A stretch of 64,000 nucleotides of DNA. It comes from Arthrobacter crystallopoietes. Lineage in GTDB: Bacteria; Actinomycetota; Actinomycetes; Actinomycetales; Micrococcaceae. Positions 50,118 through 58,935 of the stretch are shown piece by piece. Where the stretch lies: assembly GCF_002849715.1 (NCBI RefSeq), contig NZ_CP018863.1, positions 558,001 to 622,000 on the forward strand, read 5' to 3'. The notes beneath the pieces are model-generated. The model did not search any database and was not told where the DNA came from. It was given only the letters and a program-made list of their open reading frames with translations. Positions within the stretch are counted from its first letter, which is position 1. Each line of letters opens with the position of its first letter. The position numbers were made by a program, and so were the translations under genes.

Positions 50118-50717
50118 ATGACAACCACCCATGAGAAAACTGCCAAGGGCACCCGGACGCGGGACCGGATGCTGGAGTCCGCCGTCGTACTAATCCCGCA
50201 GCTGGGCTGGTCAGCGGTCACGGCCCGCGCCCTCGCCGGGCATGCAGGTGTGCGCCCGGGCATCATCCACTACCATTTCGACTCTTTGGAAGCCCTGCTC
50301 GCCGAAGCGGCCGTGGGCGCAGTCCGTGAGGCGCTCGAGTATCCGAGCCGCCAGCTGGAGTCCGGTATCAGTCTTGATGAAGGACTGCGCATGTTCCTCG
50401 CCGCGCTGGACGGGTTCGCGCCCGACGAGCCCGTCAATCTGCTGTTCATCGAAACGTTTCTGGCGGCGGCGCGCGGCGGGGTGCTGCGGGATGAACTGGC
50501 GCAAGTGCTACTGGATTTCCGCGGCCGCACCGCCCGTTGGCTGGAGCGTGTGGATTTCGACGGCGACGCCGACGCCGCGGCTGCCGTTCTGGCTGCCGCG
50601 ATCGACGGGCTGATGCTGCACCGGGCGCTTGACCCCGGACTCACTGCCGACGTCGCGTTCCCTGTACTGCGCAGGGCCCTGGGCGCTACTGCTGCAACGG
50701 AAGGAAGTTCACCATGA
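50118..50717 (+). CDS. TetR/AcrR-family repressor
   Basis: A 199-residue regulator. The N-terminal helix-turn-helix is RDRMLESAVVLIPQLGWSAVTARALAGHAGVRPGIIHYHFDSLEALL (about 15-61). A helical ligand-binding domain follows. A palindromic operator sits in its promoter and its 3' end overlaps the monooxygenase ATG by 4 bases, so it most likely controls that enzyme and itself. The inducer is unknown but may be the monooxygenase substrate. GAGG lies about 8 bases before the ATG. Confidence 0.92.
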   Translation: MTTTHEKTAKGTRTRDRMLESAVVLIPQLGWSAVTARALAGHAGVRPGIIHYHFDSLEALLAEAAVGAVREALEYPSRQLESGISLDEGLRMFLAALDGFAPDEPVNLLFIETFLAAARGGVLRDELAQVLLDFRGRTARWLERVDFDGDADAAAAVLAAAIDGLMLHRALDPGLTADVAFPVLRRALGATAATEGSSP

Positions 50718-51889
50718 AAGCCATTATCTGCGGTGCCGGCATCACCGGTTTATCCGCCGCCAATTTCCTCAGCGCTAACGGCTGGGACGTCACCCTGGTG
50801 GAACGCTCAGCCGGGCCGCGGCCCGAAGGCTACATGATTGATTTCTTCGGCTCCGGTTGGCAGGCGGCCACCCACATGGGCGTTATCGACAGAATCCGTG
50901 AAGTGGGATACGACGTCAACCGGATCGACTACGTGGACAGCAACGGCCGAAGCACGGCCCATCTGGGCTACGAGAGCTTCACGAAGGTGGTCGGCGACCG
51001 GCTGCGCAGCATCCTGCGCCCCGATCTGGAACAGGCCATCCGCGAAGTGCTGCCGGACTCGGTGGAGCTGCTCTATTCCACCACGATCACCTCGATCCAC
51101 GACTCCTCCGCCGCCGCGACCGCATCCGGCGGGAAGGTGGACGTGGAACTCTCGGACGGCCGGCGGCTCACCGCCGACCTGCTGATCGGGGCCGACGGGA
51201 TCCACTCGGACGTCCGCAGCATGGTCTTCGGGCCTGAGGCCGACTACTTCAAATTCCTGGGGTTCCACGTCGGCGCGTATTCCTTCCGCGACAACCGGGT
51301 CAAGGACATACTGGCCAACCGTTATGCCATTACGGACACCTGCGGCGAGGCCATGTTCTTCTACCGGTTGCGGGACGGCAGCATTTCGGCACTGGGCGTG
51401 CACCGCACCGACAGGCGGGAGCGCCCGGACGATATCCAGCAGGAGTTCCGCGAGCGCTACCGGTCCCTGGGCTGGCTGTGTCCGCTGGCGTTGGAGCATT
51501 GTCCCAAATCCTTCTACTACGACCAGGTGGCGCAGATCCGGATGCCGTGCTGGCGCCGAGGCAGGGTGGTGCTGCTGGGAGATGCCGCTACGGCAGTCTC
51601 GCTGCTGGCCGGCCAGGGCGCGTCGCTGGGTATGGCCGGCGCCTACGTGCTCGCCGACGAACTGGCCAAACATGCGCAGGTTCCCGATGCCCTTGCCGCC
51701 TTCGAGGCACGCTGGCGCCCGCAGGTCGCCGAGCAGCAGAAGGCCGGGGTGTCCGCCGCCAAGTGGTTTGTTCCCGCGGACCGCCGAGCCCTGCTCATGC
51801 GGCGGCTCTCGATGCGGCTGATCAAGGTCCCGGGCGTCAGCAGGCTGGTCAGCGGCGCCGTCGTCGGTAAAATCGGGGCTGCGCTCTGA
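50714..51889 (+). CDS. FAD-dependent monooxygenase (TetX/aromatic hydroxylase type)
   Basis: A 391-residue class A flavin monooxygenase. IICGAGITGLSAANFL at the N-terminus binds ADP, VVGDRLRSILRPDLEQ (about 90-105) includes the family arginine-rich turn, DLLIGADGIHSDVRSMV lies near 155, and VVLLGDAATAVSLLAGQGASLGMAGAYVLADEL lies near 285. The PxxAV-like proline before GDA is absent in the usual HP form (GDAAT). It overlaps the TetR gene, forming a regulated detoxification or modification pair. Hydroxylation of an antibiotic or aromatic is plausible, unproven. Confidence 0.9.
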   Translation: MKAIICGAGITGLSAANFLSANGWDVTLVERSAGPRPEGYMIDFFGSGWQAATHMGVIDRIREVGYDVNRIDYVDSNGRSTAHLGYESFTKVVGDRLRSILRPDLEQAIREVLPDSVELLYSTTITSIHDSSAAATASGGKVDVELSDGRRLTADLLIGADGIHSDVRSMVFGPEADYFKFLGFHVGAYSFRDNRVKDILANRYAITDTCGEAMFFYRLRDGSISALGVHRTDRRERPDDIQQEFRERYRSLGWLCPLALEHCPKSFYYDQVAQIRMPCWRRGRVVLLGDAATAVSLLAGQGASLGMAGAYVLADELAKHAQVPDALAAFEARWRPQVAEQQKAGVSAAKWFVPADRRALLMRRLSMRLIKVPGVSRLVSGAVVGKIGAAL

Positions 51890-51919
51890 GCACCCCGTCC
51901 GGCTCCGGCAGGGCCGGAA

Positions 51920-53398
51920 TTACTGGAGGGTCGCGGTCAGACGGGCCACGTTGTCGACGTAACGCTCCCACCGGGTTCGCTGGCGCCACTCCTCCAGGGT
52001 GACCTCCCGGGAAACCTCGCGGTAGCTTTGCTGGATTTCGCGCATCTTGGCAACGATGTCCCCGCCAAGATGCATGACCGACACTTCCAGGTTCAAGGAG
52101 AAGGAGCGCATATCCATGTTGCTCGACCCCAGGACGCCGACCTCGTCGTCCACGGTGAAGTGCTTCGCGTGCAGCACCAGCGGTTTCGGATACAGGTAGA
52201 TGCGCACGCCGGCTTCCAGCAGGGCTTGGTAGTAGGAACGCTGGGCGTGGTGGACCAGGAACTGATCCCCCTGTTCCGAGACGAAAAGTTCGACGTCGAC
52301 ACCGCGCTGCGCCGCCGTCGTAATCGCATAGAGCAGCGAATCATCCGGCACGAAGTACGGGCTGCAGATGGACAGCCGTTCCACCGCCGCGTAGATCAAC
52401 GTATTGAACAGGCGCAGATTGTTCTCCGTGGCGAAGCCCGGGCCGCTCGGAACCACCTGGCAGGTCATGGGGCCCGGCTCGCGGACCGGTGGCGGCGTGA
52501 ACAGCTCGCTGCCGAGGGTGTCGTCCGTTTCGCTGGACCAGTCCGTAGCGAACACCACGTTGAGCGCAGTGACGATGGGGCCTTCATACCGGGCCATCAG
52601 CTCCACCCACTGCCGGCCGGTCCGCTCGCTGGAGGCACGGTGGTAGCCGGGTTCGATCAGGTTCTGCGATCCCGTGAAGGCCACGCGTCCGTCCACCACG
52701 AGAATCTTGCGGTGGTTGCGCAGGTCGATGCGGCGCCATTGGCCCCGCACGGGGAGCAGCGGGAGCATGCGCTGCCACTCAATCCCGCTGCCCTGCAGCC
52801 AGCGCCGGAACTGCCGGTAGCCCCTGATCCGCATGGTGCCGAGGTGGTCGAAGAGCAGACGGACCCGGACACCGCGGGCCGCGGCCTCCTGCAGGGCCAC
52901 AAAGAGCTCCTCGGTGACCTCGTCCTTGGCCATGATGTAGAACTGGATGTTGACGAATTCCTCCGCCTTGCGGACGGCGGCGGCCATCGCGGCGATGGAA
53001 CCCTCGTAGTCCGGATAAAGCTCCACGTGGTTGTTGTCCACCATCGGGAAAGAGCCGAGCGAGCGGTTCAGTTCGGCGGCCGAATGGACCCAGGCGGGTG
53101 CTTCGCGTTCGCTGCGCGGTTCTTCCATGTCCTGGGTGGCTGCCCAGACTTTGCGGTTGATCTCGGTCTGTTTGGCGATCCGGCGGTCCGAAAGCCGGAA
53201 ACTGCCGAACATGAAGAACAGCGCAATGCCGACCAGCGGAATGAAGAAGATGGCGAGCAGCCAAGCCATGGCGGTGGTGGGGCGGCGGTTGCCCGGCACA
53301 ATCCCCAGCGCCGCGATCCGGATTCCCATGTCCAGTATCGAAGCCACCACGACAACCCAGTCCGGGAACGTGCCCAGACCCGCAAGCGACCACAACAC
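51920..53398 (-). CDS. cls: Cardiolipin synthase (phospholipase D family)
   Basis: Membrane enzyme forming cardiolipin, with two N-terminal membrane helices (about 10-28 and 40-62) and two HKD catalytic motifs, HRKILVVDGRVAFTGSQN (near 250) and HAKHFTVDDEVGVLGSSN (near 425). The 492-residue form starts at a GTG with AGGAG at 9-base spacing, which places the first helix near the N-terminus as in relatives. An upstream GTG at 53431 with AAGGA (7 bases) and an ATG at 53470 are alternatives adding 11 or 24 residues. Divergent from pabC. Confidence 0.93.
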   Translation of the reverse strand: MLWSLAGLGTFPDWVVVVASILDMGIRIAALGIVPGNRRPTTAMAWLLAIFFIPLVGIALFFMFGSFRLSDRRIAKQTEINRKVWAATQDMEEPRSEREAPAWVHSAAELNRSLGSFPMVDNNHVELYPDYEGSIAAMAAAVRKAEEFVNIQFYIMAKDEVTEELFVALQEAAARGVRVRLLFDHLGTMRIRGYRQFRRWLQGSGIEWQRMLPLLPVRGQWRRIDLRNHRKILVVDGRVAFTGSQNLIEPGYHRASSERTGRQWVELMARYEGPIVTALNVVFATDWSSETDDTLGSELFTPPPVREPGPMTCQVVPSGPGFATENNLRLFNTLIYAAVERLSICSPYFVPDDSLLYAITTAAQRGVDVELFVSEQGDQFLVHHAQRSYYQALLEAGVRIYLYPKPLVLHAKHFTVDDEVGVLGSSNMDMRSFSLNLEVSVMHLGGDIVAKMREIQQSYREVSREVTLEEWRQRTRWERYVDNVARLTATLQ

Positions 53399-53472
53399 GG
53401 CAGCGAACTCCTCCCTTTCCCGCCGGTCCACGGCGCTGTCCTTGTACAGCCTAATGTGCCCGCGCGGCAATC

Positions 53473-53478
53473 TATGCT
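53473..53478 (+). promoter_or_regulatory. -10 box for pabC
   Basis: TATGCT, 6 bases before the ATG with no Shine-Dalgarno. Confidence 0.55.
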
Positions 53479-53484
53479 GATCCC

Positions 53485-54357
53485 ATGACAGTTTTGGTGT
53501 TTCTCGACCCTGCCCTGGAGAACGGGCGCATCGCCGATGCCACGAAGCCGCAGCTGATGGCGACCGATCTGGGCGCCACCCGTGGCGACGGCATTTTCGA
53601 ATCGCTCCTGGCCGTGGACGGTGTTCCCCGCAAGGTGCAGGCGCATCTGGACCGGCTGGCGTCCTCGGCGCGCATCATGGACCTGGACATTCCGCCGTCC
53701 GATGCCTGGGAGCGGGCCATCGCCACCGCCGTCGCCGAACATGCCCCGGCTGAAGAGCTGGTGCTCAAGCTGCTGGTCACGCGCGGCGTGGAGGGCGCGG
53801 AGCGTCCCACCGCGTGGGTGCAGGCCTCGCTGCCCGGTTCCCTCGGCAGGGACCAGCGGCAGGAAGGCCTCGATGTGCTGCTGCTGGACCGCGGCTACGA
53901 CAGCAACATCGCCGAGCGCGCGCCGTGGCTGCTGCTGGGCGCCAAGACCCTTTCCTACGCCGTGAACATGGCCGCACTGCGCTACGCCAAGGCCAACGGG
54001 GCGGACGATGTCATCTTCACCTCCACCGACGGACTGGTGCTGGAGGGCCCCACCTCCACGGTGCTGATGGCGACCGTGCGCGACGGCGTCCGGACGCTCA
54101 CCACGCCGCTGCTCGAAAACGGCATCCTGCCCGGCACGTCCCAGGGCGCCCTGTTCAACGCGGCCGCGGATGCCGGCTGGCAGCTGGGCTACGGGCCGCT
54201 GGAGCCGCACCACCTGCTGGCAGCCGATGCGGTGTGGCTGGTCTCCAGCATCCGGCTGCTGGCACCGGTCAAGTCGATCGACGGCCGGGCCATCCCGGTG
54301 TCACACGAGATGACGGAGGAACTGACGGCGCTGCTGGCCAAGGGCAGCCGCGAGTAG
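53485..54357 (+). CDS. pabC: 4-amino-4-deoxychorismate lyase
   Basis: PLP enzyme that splits aminodeoxychorismate into pyruvate and p-aminobenzoate, the step after PabB. The 290-residue class IV aminotransferase fold has ATRGDGIFESLLAVDG near 31, the PLP lysine in GAKTLSYAVNMAALRYA near 155, DDVIFTSTDGLVLEGPTSTVL near 180 and LLENGILPGTSQGAL near 212. Relatives also include branched-chain and D-amino acid transaminases, but the nearby pabB supports this call. Transcribed from its own leaderless-type promoter, divergent from cls. Confidence 0.87.
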   Translation: MTVLVFLDPALENGRIADATKPQLMATDLGATRGDGIFESLLAVDGVPRKVQAHLDRLASSARIMDLDIPPSDAWERAIATAVAEHAPAEELVLKLLVTRGVEGAERPTAWVQASLPGSLGRDQRQEGLDVLLLDRGYDSNIAERAPWLLLGAKTLSYAVNMAALRYAKANGADDVIFTSTDGLVLEGPTSTVLMATVRDGVRTLTTPLLENGILPGTSQGALFNAAADAGWQLGYGPLEPHHLLAADAVWLVSSIRLLAPVKSIDGRAIPVSHEMTEELTALLAKGSRE

Positions 54358-54485
54358 CCCAGCGCTTCCCACGGCGGCCAGGGCTGCGGCCTTCCGCCGT
54401 CGTAAACCTACGTAACGGTTACCAATGATGACGACGCCGACGCCCCGGCTTGGGTGCCGGGGACGGCCCCGTGCTACTTTCTTGA

Positions 54486-54570
54486 GCAGAGTAACGAGGT
54501 CCAGCGTCAAGCCCTGACTGTGCTGGCCGGCAACCCTCTTCACGGCGGGGTGCCTCAGGTGACTACTCGG
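54486..54570 (+). ncRNA. SAM-IV type riboswitch
   Basis: Ahead of DUF1737-rhodanese-metZ. P1 can form from GAGTA (54489-54493) with TACTC (54564-54568). The core has CAGCGTCAAGCC, GCTGGCCGGCAACCCTC and CGGGGTGCC, characteristic of SAM-I/SAM-IV aptamers. The loop CCTGA (54513-54517) pairs with TCAGG (54555-54559), a pseudoknot position where actinobacterial SAM-IV examples normally carry CCCGG/CCGGG, so pairing is kept by compensating changes. A TACTTT -10 box ends at 54480. It should turn the sulfhydrylase operon down when SAM is plentiful. Confidence 0.82.
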
Positions 54571-54614
54571 CAGTGTTCATTTGGTTCATTTGCAAGCGTG
54601 ATCAGGAGTGCCCC

Positions 54615-54836
54615 ATGCCCCCGTTGGAACAACCCGTCCAGTCCCCCGTTGGCAATGCAGCGGGCAGCCCCCTGCCCTACCGGTTGCTGACCGGGCCGGA
54701 CGACAGGTCCTTCTGCGCGCGGGTCAGCGCCGCGCTGGCGGAGGGCTACGAACTCTACGGCAACCCCTCGATTGCCTTCGACGGCGAACGCGTCATCGCC
54801 GCCCAGGCCGTGGTGCTGAAGGGACACAGCGCATGA
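54615..54836 (+). CDS. DUF1737 small protein
   Basis: A 73-residue protein matching DUF1737: LPYRLLTGPDDRSFCARVSAALAEGYELYGNPSIAFDGERVIAAQAVV. The function is unknown; the fold seems to be a small alpha-beta domain with one cysteine. AGGAG lies 6 bases before the ATG. It is the first gene after the SAM riboswitch and overlaps the rhodanese ATG by 4 bases, so it should be co-made with sulfur-assimilation proteins. That gives a first hint of its context. Confidence 0.88.
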   Translation: MPPLEQPVQSPVGNAAGSPLPYRLLTGPDDRSFCARVSAALAEGYELYGNPSIAFDGERVIAAQAVVLKGHSA

Positions 54837-55198
54837 GCTACGCCGGAGACCTCACCGTTCAAGAAGCCGTGGAGAAGCTGCGCGGCGGTGCCGTCCTCGT
54901 GGACGTCCGTACCGAGACCGAATGGCAGCAGGTGGGCGTGCCCGTGACGAACGACGACGGCGCTCCCGCGCGCTTCATCGAGTGGAACCGGATTGACGGC
55001 AGCCGCAATGCCGGCTTCCTCAACGGGCTGCAGTCGCTGCGCGGCAAGGAGCTGCTGTTGATCTGCCGTTCGGGGCGGCGCTCCATCGATGCCGCCATCA
55101 GCGCCACCGCCGCCGGTCATACCGCGTACAACGTGCTGGGTGGCTTCGAAGCCGCCGGCGGCTGGCAGCAGAGCGATCTGCCCTGGAAGCGGGGCTAG
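54833..55198 (+). CDS. Rhodanese-domain sulfurtransferase
   Basis: A 121-residue single rhodanese domain. VDVRTETEWQQVGVP (about 22-36) is the first signature, and the persulfide-forming cysteine is in LLICRSGRRS near 74, with active loop CRSGRR typical of thiosulfate or polysulfide sulfurtransferases. It lies between DUF1737 and metZ (3-base gap). M. tuberculosis likewise keeps a rhodanese gene next to metZ (Rv0390-Rv0391). It could supply or channel sulfide for MetZ. Confidence 0.93.
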   Translation: MSYAGDLTVQEAVEKLRGGAVLVDVRTETEWQQVGVPVTNDDGAPARFIEWNRIDGSRNAGFLNGLQSLRGKELLLICRSGRRSIDAAISATAAGHTAYNVLGGFEAAGGWQQSDLPWKRG

Positions 55199-55201
55199 CC
55201 G

Positions 55202-56446
55202 ATGGTGCCCGCGGAGCCTTCCGGCCCTGGGCCGGACCCGGCGGAGCTGCTCGCCGGCTGGGACCCGCAGACGCGGGCAGTCCGCGGCGGCCTTGACCGC
55301 ACGGGCTTCCAGGAAACCTCCGAAGCCTTGTTCCTGACCTCCGGCTACGTTTTCGATTCCGCCGAGGCAGCCGAAGCCTCCTTCAACGGCGAGGTGGAAC
55401 GCTTCGTCTATTCCCGCTACGGCAACCCCACGGTCGCTGCCTTCCAGGAACGGCTCCGGCTGCTCGAGGGAGCCGAGGCCTGCTTCGCCACCGCCAGCGG
55501 CATGAGTGCGGTTTTCACGGCCTTGGGCGCCCTGCTCGCCACCGGTGACCGGGTCGTTGCAGCCCGGAGCCTGTTCGGTTCCTGCTTTGTCATTCTCAAC
55601 GAGATCCTGCCGCGCTGGGGCGTGGAAACGGTCTTTGTGGACGGCCATGACCTGGCCCAGTGGGAGCAGGCCCTCGCCACCCCGGCCGCCGCGGTGTTCT
55701 TCGAGTCGCCGTCCAACCCGCTGCAGGAGCTGGTGGACATCCGGGCGGTCGTCGAACTGGCGCACGCCGCCGGGGCGCAGGTGGTGGTGGACAATGTCTT
55801 CGCCACCCCGCTGCTGCAGCAGGCAACGGAACTGGGGGCCGACGTCGTTGTTTATTCGGGTACCAAACACATGGACGGGCAGGGCCGTGTGCTGGGCGGT
55901 GCCGTGCTGGGGCGTGCGGATTTCATCAACGGCCCGGTCAAGCAGCTGATGCGCCACACCGGTCCCGCGCTGAGCCCGTTCAACGCCTGGACACTGCTCA
56001 AGGGGCTGGAGACGATGTCCCTGCGCGTGAACTATTCGACGGCATCCGCCCTGGAGATCGCCCGCTGGCTGCAAACCCAGCCGGCGGTGCGGCGGGTGGT
56101 CTACCCGTTCCTCGAATCGCATCCGCAGTACGAATTGGCGCGCCGCCAGATGAGCGGCGGCGGAACCGTGGTCACGTTTGAGCTTGAGCCGGATGCCGCC
56201 AGCGGCGCGGACGCCAAGGCCGCCGCGTTCCGGCTGCTCAACTCGCTGACCACGGTGGACATTTCGAACAACCTCGGCGACGCCAAGTCCCTGATCACCC
56301 ATCCGGCCACCACCACGCACCGCGCGATGGGACCGGACGGACGGGCCGCGATCGGGCTTGGCGACGGCTTCGTCCGGCTGTCCGTGGGTCTGGAAGCCAC
56401 CGGGGACCTGCTCAAGGACCTGGACCGGGCGCTCTCCAAACCGTAG
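55202..56446 (+). CDS. metZ: O-succinylhomoserine sulfhydrylase
   Basis: PLP enzyme that makes homocysteine directly from activated homoserine and sulfide for methionine synthesis. The 414-residue Cys/Met metabolism fold has RFVYSRYGNPTVAAFQERL (about 63-81), GMSAVFTALGALL near 101, and PLP lysine K222 in YSGTKHMDGQGR. LTTVDISNNLGDAKSLITHPATTTH near 345 also fits. Discrimination from cystathionine synthases rests on family resemblance and the rhodanese neighbour. Controlled by the SAM riboswitch upstream. Confidence 0.92.
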   Translation: MVPAEPSGPGPDPAELLAGWDPQTRAVRGGLDRTGFQETSEALFLTSGYVFDSAEAAEASFNGEVERFVYSRYGNPTVAAFQERLRLLEGAEACFATASGMSAVFTALGALLATGDRVVAARSLFGSCFVILNEILPRWGVETVFVDGHDLAQWEQALATPAAAVFFESPSNPLQELVDIRAVVELAHAAGAQVVVDNVFATPLLQQATELGADVVVYSGTKHMDGQGRVLGGAVLGRADFINGPVKQLMRHTGPALSPFNAWTLLKGLETMSLRVNYSTASALEIARWLQTQPAVRRVVYPFLESHPQYELARRQMSGGGTVVTFELEPDAASGADAKAAAFRLLNSLTTVDISNNLGDAKSLITHPATTTHRAMGPDGRAAIGLGDGFVRLSVGLEATGDLLKDLDRALSKP

Positions 56447-56512
56447 CCGGCCCGTAGATCCAGGGCGTTGACGAAGGCACGCGCCTTTTGCGCGCAGCCG
56501 TAATCGAGGAGG

Positions 56513-56552
56513 CAGCTGCGGCCCTTCCCAAATCTGAAAAGGGCCGCAGCTG
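56513..56552. terminator. Terminator between metZ and ecfT
   Basis: A perfect 14-bp inverted repeat (56513-56526 and 56539-56552) between two convergent operons. Confidence 0.82.
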
Positions 56553-56578
56553 ACCAGTGGATCGCGAAGGAGCCGGGG

Positions 56579-57376
56579 TCAGCCGAGGATGAAGTTCCAG
56601 GTCCCGGCGGAGACGGCGGCGGCAACGGCTGCCGCCGAGACCAGGGCACCGCCCAGGAAGACCCAGATATCCACCCTGCTGAACGTCGATTCCCGCGCCC
56701 AGGTGCGTTGTGCCCCGCCGAAACCGCGGGCCTCCATTGCCACCGCCAGGCGGGTGGCGCGCCGGATCGCCTGCACGATCAGCCCGAACGCCTGGCCAAG
56801 GAACGCGGCGAATTTGGCCAGCGGCTTGTTCTCGGCGCCGACTCCGCGGGCACGGCGGGCCAGACCCAGGGTCCGCCATTCCTCGACCAGCAGACCCACC
56901 AGCCGGAGGCCGGCCAGGGCCCCGAGCACAAACCGGTGCGGCAGCTTCAGCTTCTGCGCCAGCGCATCGGCCAGATCGGTGGGGTCAGTGGTCAGCAGCA
57001 GGAAGATTCCGGGCAGTGCCACCGCCAGGGACCGCAGCCCGATGGCGACGCCGGAGTTGATGGAATCCTCGGTGAACAGCAGCGGGCCCGCTTCGAAGAC
57101 CACCGCGCCGGTTTTCTCCGCCAGCAGCGCCGTGCCGTAGGCGCCAACCGCGGCCGCCACCACCAGCGGCCAGCCGCGCCGGAACAATGCCCAGGCGCTG
57201 ATGCCCAGTACCGGCAGCAGCAGCAGTTCCGCGGCCAGCACCACGCCGGCGCTCACCCAGTCCACGCTGAGCATCACCACTACGGTGACCATGGCAACGG
57301 CGGCGAGCTTCGAGAGCGGATTGGCACGGGTGAAGGGCGAGGCAGTCAGCCGCGGGGTCATGATGTCCAGGCTCAT
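56579..57376 (-). CDS. ECF transporter T component (YkoC/CbiQ type)
   Basis: The membrane scaffold of an energy-coupling-factor importer, 265 residues with about five hydrophobic segments. The ATPase-coupling helices carry the family Ala-Arg-Gly motifs: ARRARGVGA near 175 and AMEARGFGG near 214. GGGAGG precedes the ATG, which overlaps the ATPase stop by 4 bases. With the double ATPase and the YkoE-like S component it forms a thiamine-precursor (HMP/thiamine) uptake system. Confidence 0.93.
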   Translation of the reverse strand: MSLDIMTPRLTASPFTRANPLSKLAAVAMVTVVVMLSVDWVSAGVVLAAELLLLPVLGISAWALFRRGWPLVVAAAVGAYGTALLAEKTGAVVFEAGPLLFTEDSINSGVAIGLRSLAVALPGIFLLLTTDPTDLADALAQKLKLPHRFVLGALAGLRLVGLLVEEWRTLGLARRARGVGAENKPLAKFAAFLGQAFGLIVQAIRRATRLAVAMEARGFGGAQRTWARESTFSRVDIWVFLGGALVSAAAVAAAVSAGTWNFILG

Positions 57377-58932
57377 GCCGCCCTCCCGCTCGCGACCCGC
57401 GCCTGGACCTGTGCTGTTCCCTCCGCCACGCGCAGGACGTTGCCGCCGAGCGCCGCGGTGAAGTCGCCGTCGTGGGTCACGGACACCACGGCGTGGCCTT
57501 CGGCGATCAGTCCGCCGAGCAGCGAGACCAGTTCCGCCCAGGTGTTCGCGTCCTGCCCGAAGGTCGGTTCATCCAGGACCAGGATGTCCGGGCTGGTGGC
57601 CAGCATGGTCGCCACGGACAGCCTGCGCTTCTCCCCGCCCGAAAGGGTGAAGGGATTGGCCTGCAGGAGTTTGGTCAGCCGCAGCCTCTCGGCGATGGCA
57701 TCAACGCGGCGGCGCACCTCGTCCTCCGGGAGCCGGGCGACGCGCCGGGGACCGAATTCGAGTTCGTCGATCACCCGGTGGGTCAGGAACTGGTGCTCGG
57801 GTTCCTGGAAGACAGTGCCGATCCTAGTGACGAGTTCAGCTGATTTCCACTTGTGCACCGTACTGGCCGCACCCCGCCGGAGCTCCGGTGCGGCCTCAAG
57901 CCTGCCGCCCGCGGGGGTCAGCAGCCCGGCCAGGGTCAGCGCCAGGGTTGACTTGCCGGCGCCGTTGGGGCCGGTGATGCTCAGCGCCTCGCCCGCCGCC
58001 AGTTCCAGCGAGACCTTACTGACTACCGGCCCGGCCCTGCGGGTCCGGGCCACGGACAGCTCCGCCGCCCGGAGCAGGCCCGTGCCCGGCGTGCTGTGGC
58101 TCCCGCCGTTACCGCGGCCGCTGGGGGGCCCGGGCGTGCGCAGCCGGGGCGTGTAGCCGGGGACCCAGACACCCGCTTCGATCAGTCGTTCCCTGGTACC
58201 TGCGGCATTGAGCACCTCAGCCGGCGGACCGTCGGCGAGAACTCCACCGTCGGCCGCCAGCACGATGACCCGATCCACCACGTCCGCCCAGATGGCCACG
58301 CGGTGCTCCACCACAATCAGGGTGGCGCCGGTGCGCTCAAGCACCCCGACGACGGCGTCCCGGACCTCCAGTACGCCGTCCGGGTCCAGGTTCGCCGTGG
58401 GCTCGTCCAGCAACAGGACTCCCGGCCGCATGGCCAGGACCGATGCCAGTGCGAGCCGCTGCTTCTGTCCGCCGGAGAGTGCGGTGGTGGGGTGGTCCAG
58501 CGGGACTTCGAGGCCCACATCCGACAGGCTTTTGCGCACCCGCGACCAGATTTCGTCCCGCGGCAGGGCCATGTTCTCCGCGCCGAAGGTGACCTCGTCC
58601 CCCACCCGGGCCATGACCACCTGCGACTCCGGGTCCTGAAGCACCAGTCCCGTCCGGCCGCGGGACTGGACCGGGTGCATGCCGTCGACGGTCAGGCGGC
58701 CGGCTTCGTCCCCTTCGCCTTCGTCGCCCAGCACCCCCGCGATGGCATGCAGCAGGGTGGATTTGCCGGCACCGGAGGCGCCGAGCAGCAGCACGCGCTC
58801 CCCCGGCTCGATCCTGAAGCTCACGTCGCTGACCGCCGGATCCTTGCGGCCGGCATGGCGCCAGCCGTATCCCTCGGCGGTAACGGCGGCCGGGCGGCCG
58901 CGCTCCGCCGTCGTGCTTTGAGTGTTTGCCAT
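57373..58932 (-). CDS. ECF transporter double ATPase (YkoD type)
   Basis: A 519-residue fusion of two ABC ATPases, the A and A' subunits of an energy-coupling-factor importer. Domain 1 has Walker A GASGAGKST (about 52), signature ALSGGQKQRLALA (about 150) and LLLDEPTANLDP. Domain 2 has GPNGAGKST (about 318), TLSGGEKRRLSVA (about 430) and LVLDEPTFGQD. A Gly/Pro/Arg linker sits around 265-290. It lies between the S gene (3-base gap) and the T gene (4-base overlap). Confidence 0.94.
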   Translation of the reverse strand: MANTQSTTAERGRPAAVTAEGYGWRHAGRKDPAVSDVSFRIEPGERVLLLGASGAGKSTLLHAIAGVLGDEGEGDEAGRLTVDGMHPVQSRGRTGLVLQDPESQVVMARVGDEVTFGAENMALPRDEIWSRVRKSLSDVGLEVPLDHPTTALSGGQKQRLALASVLAMRPGVLLLDEPTANLDPDGVLEVRDAVVGVLERTGATLIVVEHRVAIWADVVDRVIVLAADGGVLADGPPAEVLNAAGTRERLIEAGVWVPGYTPRLRTPGPPSGRGNGGSHSTPGTGLLRAAELSVARTRRAGPVVSKVSLELAAGEALSITGPNGAGKSTLALTLAGLLTPAGGRLEAAPELRRGAASTVHKWKSAELVTRIGTVFQEPEHQFLTHRVIDELEFGPRRVARLPEDEVRRRVDAIAERLRLTKLLQANPFTLSGGEKRRLSVATMLATSPDILVLDEPTFGQDANTWAELVSLLGGLIAEGHAVVSVTHDGDFTAALGGNVLRVAEGTAQVQARVASGRAA

Positions 58933-58935
58933 GGC

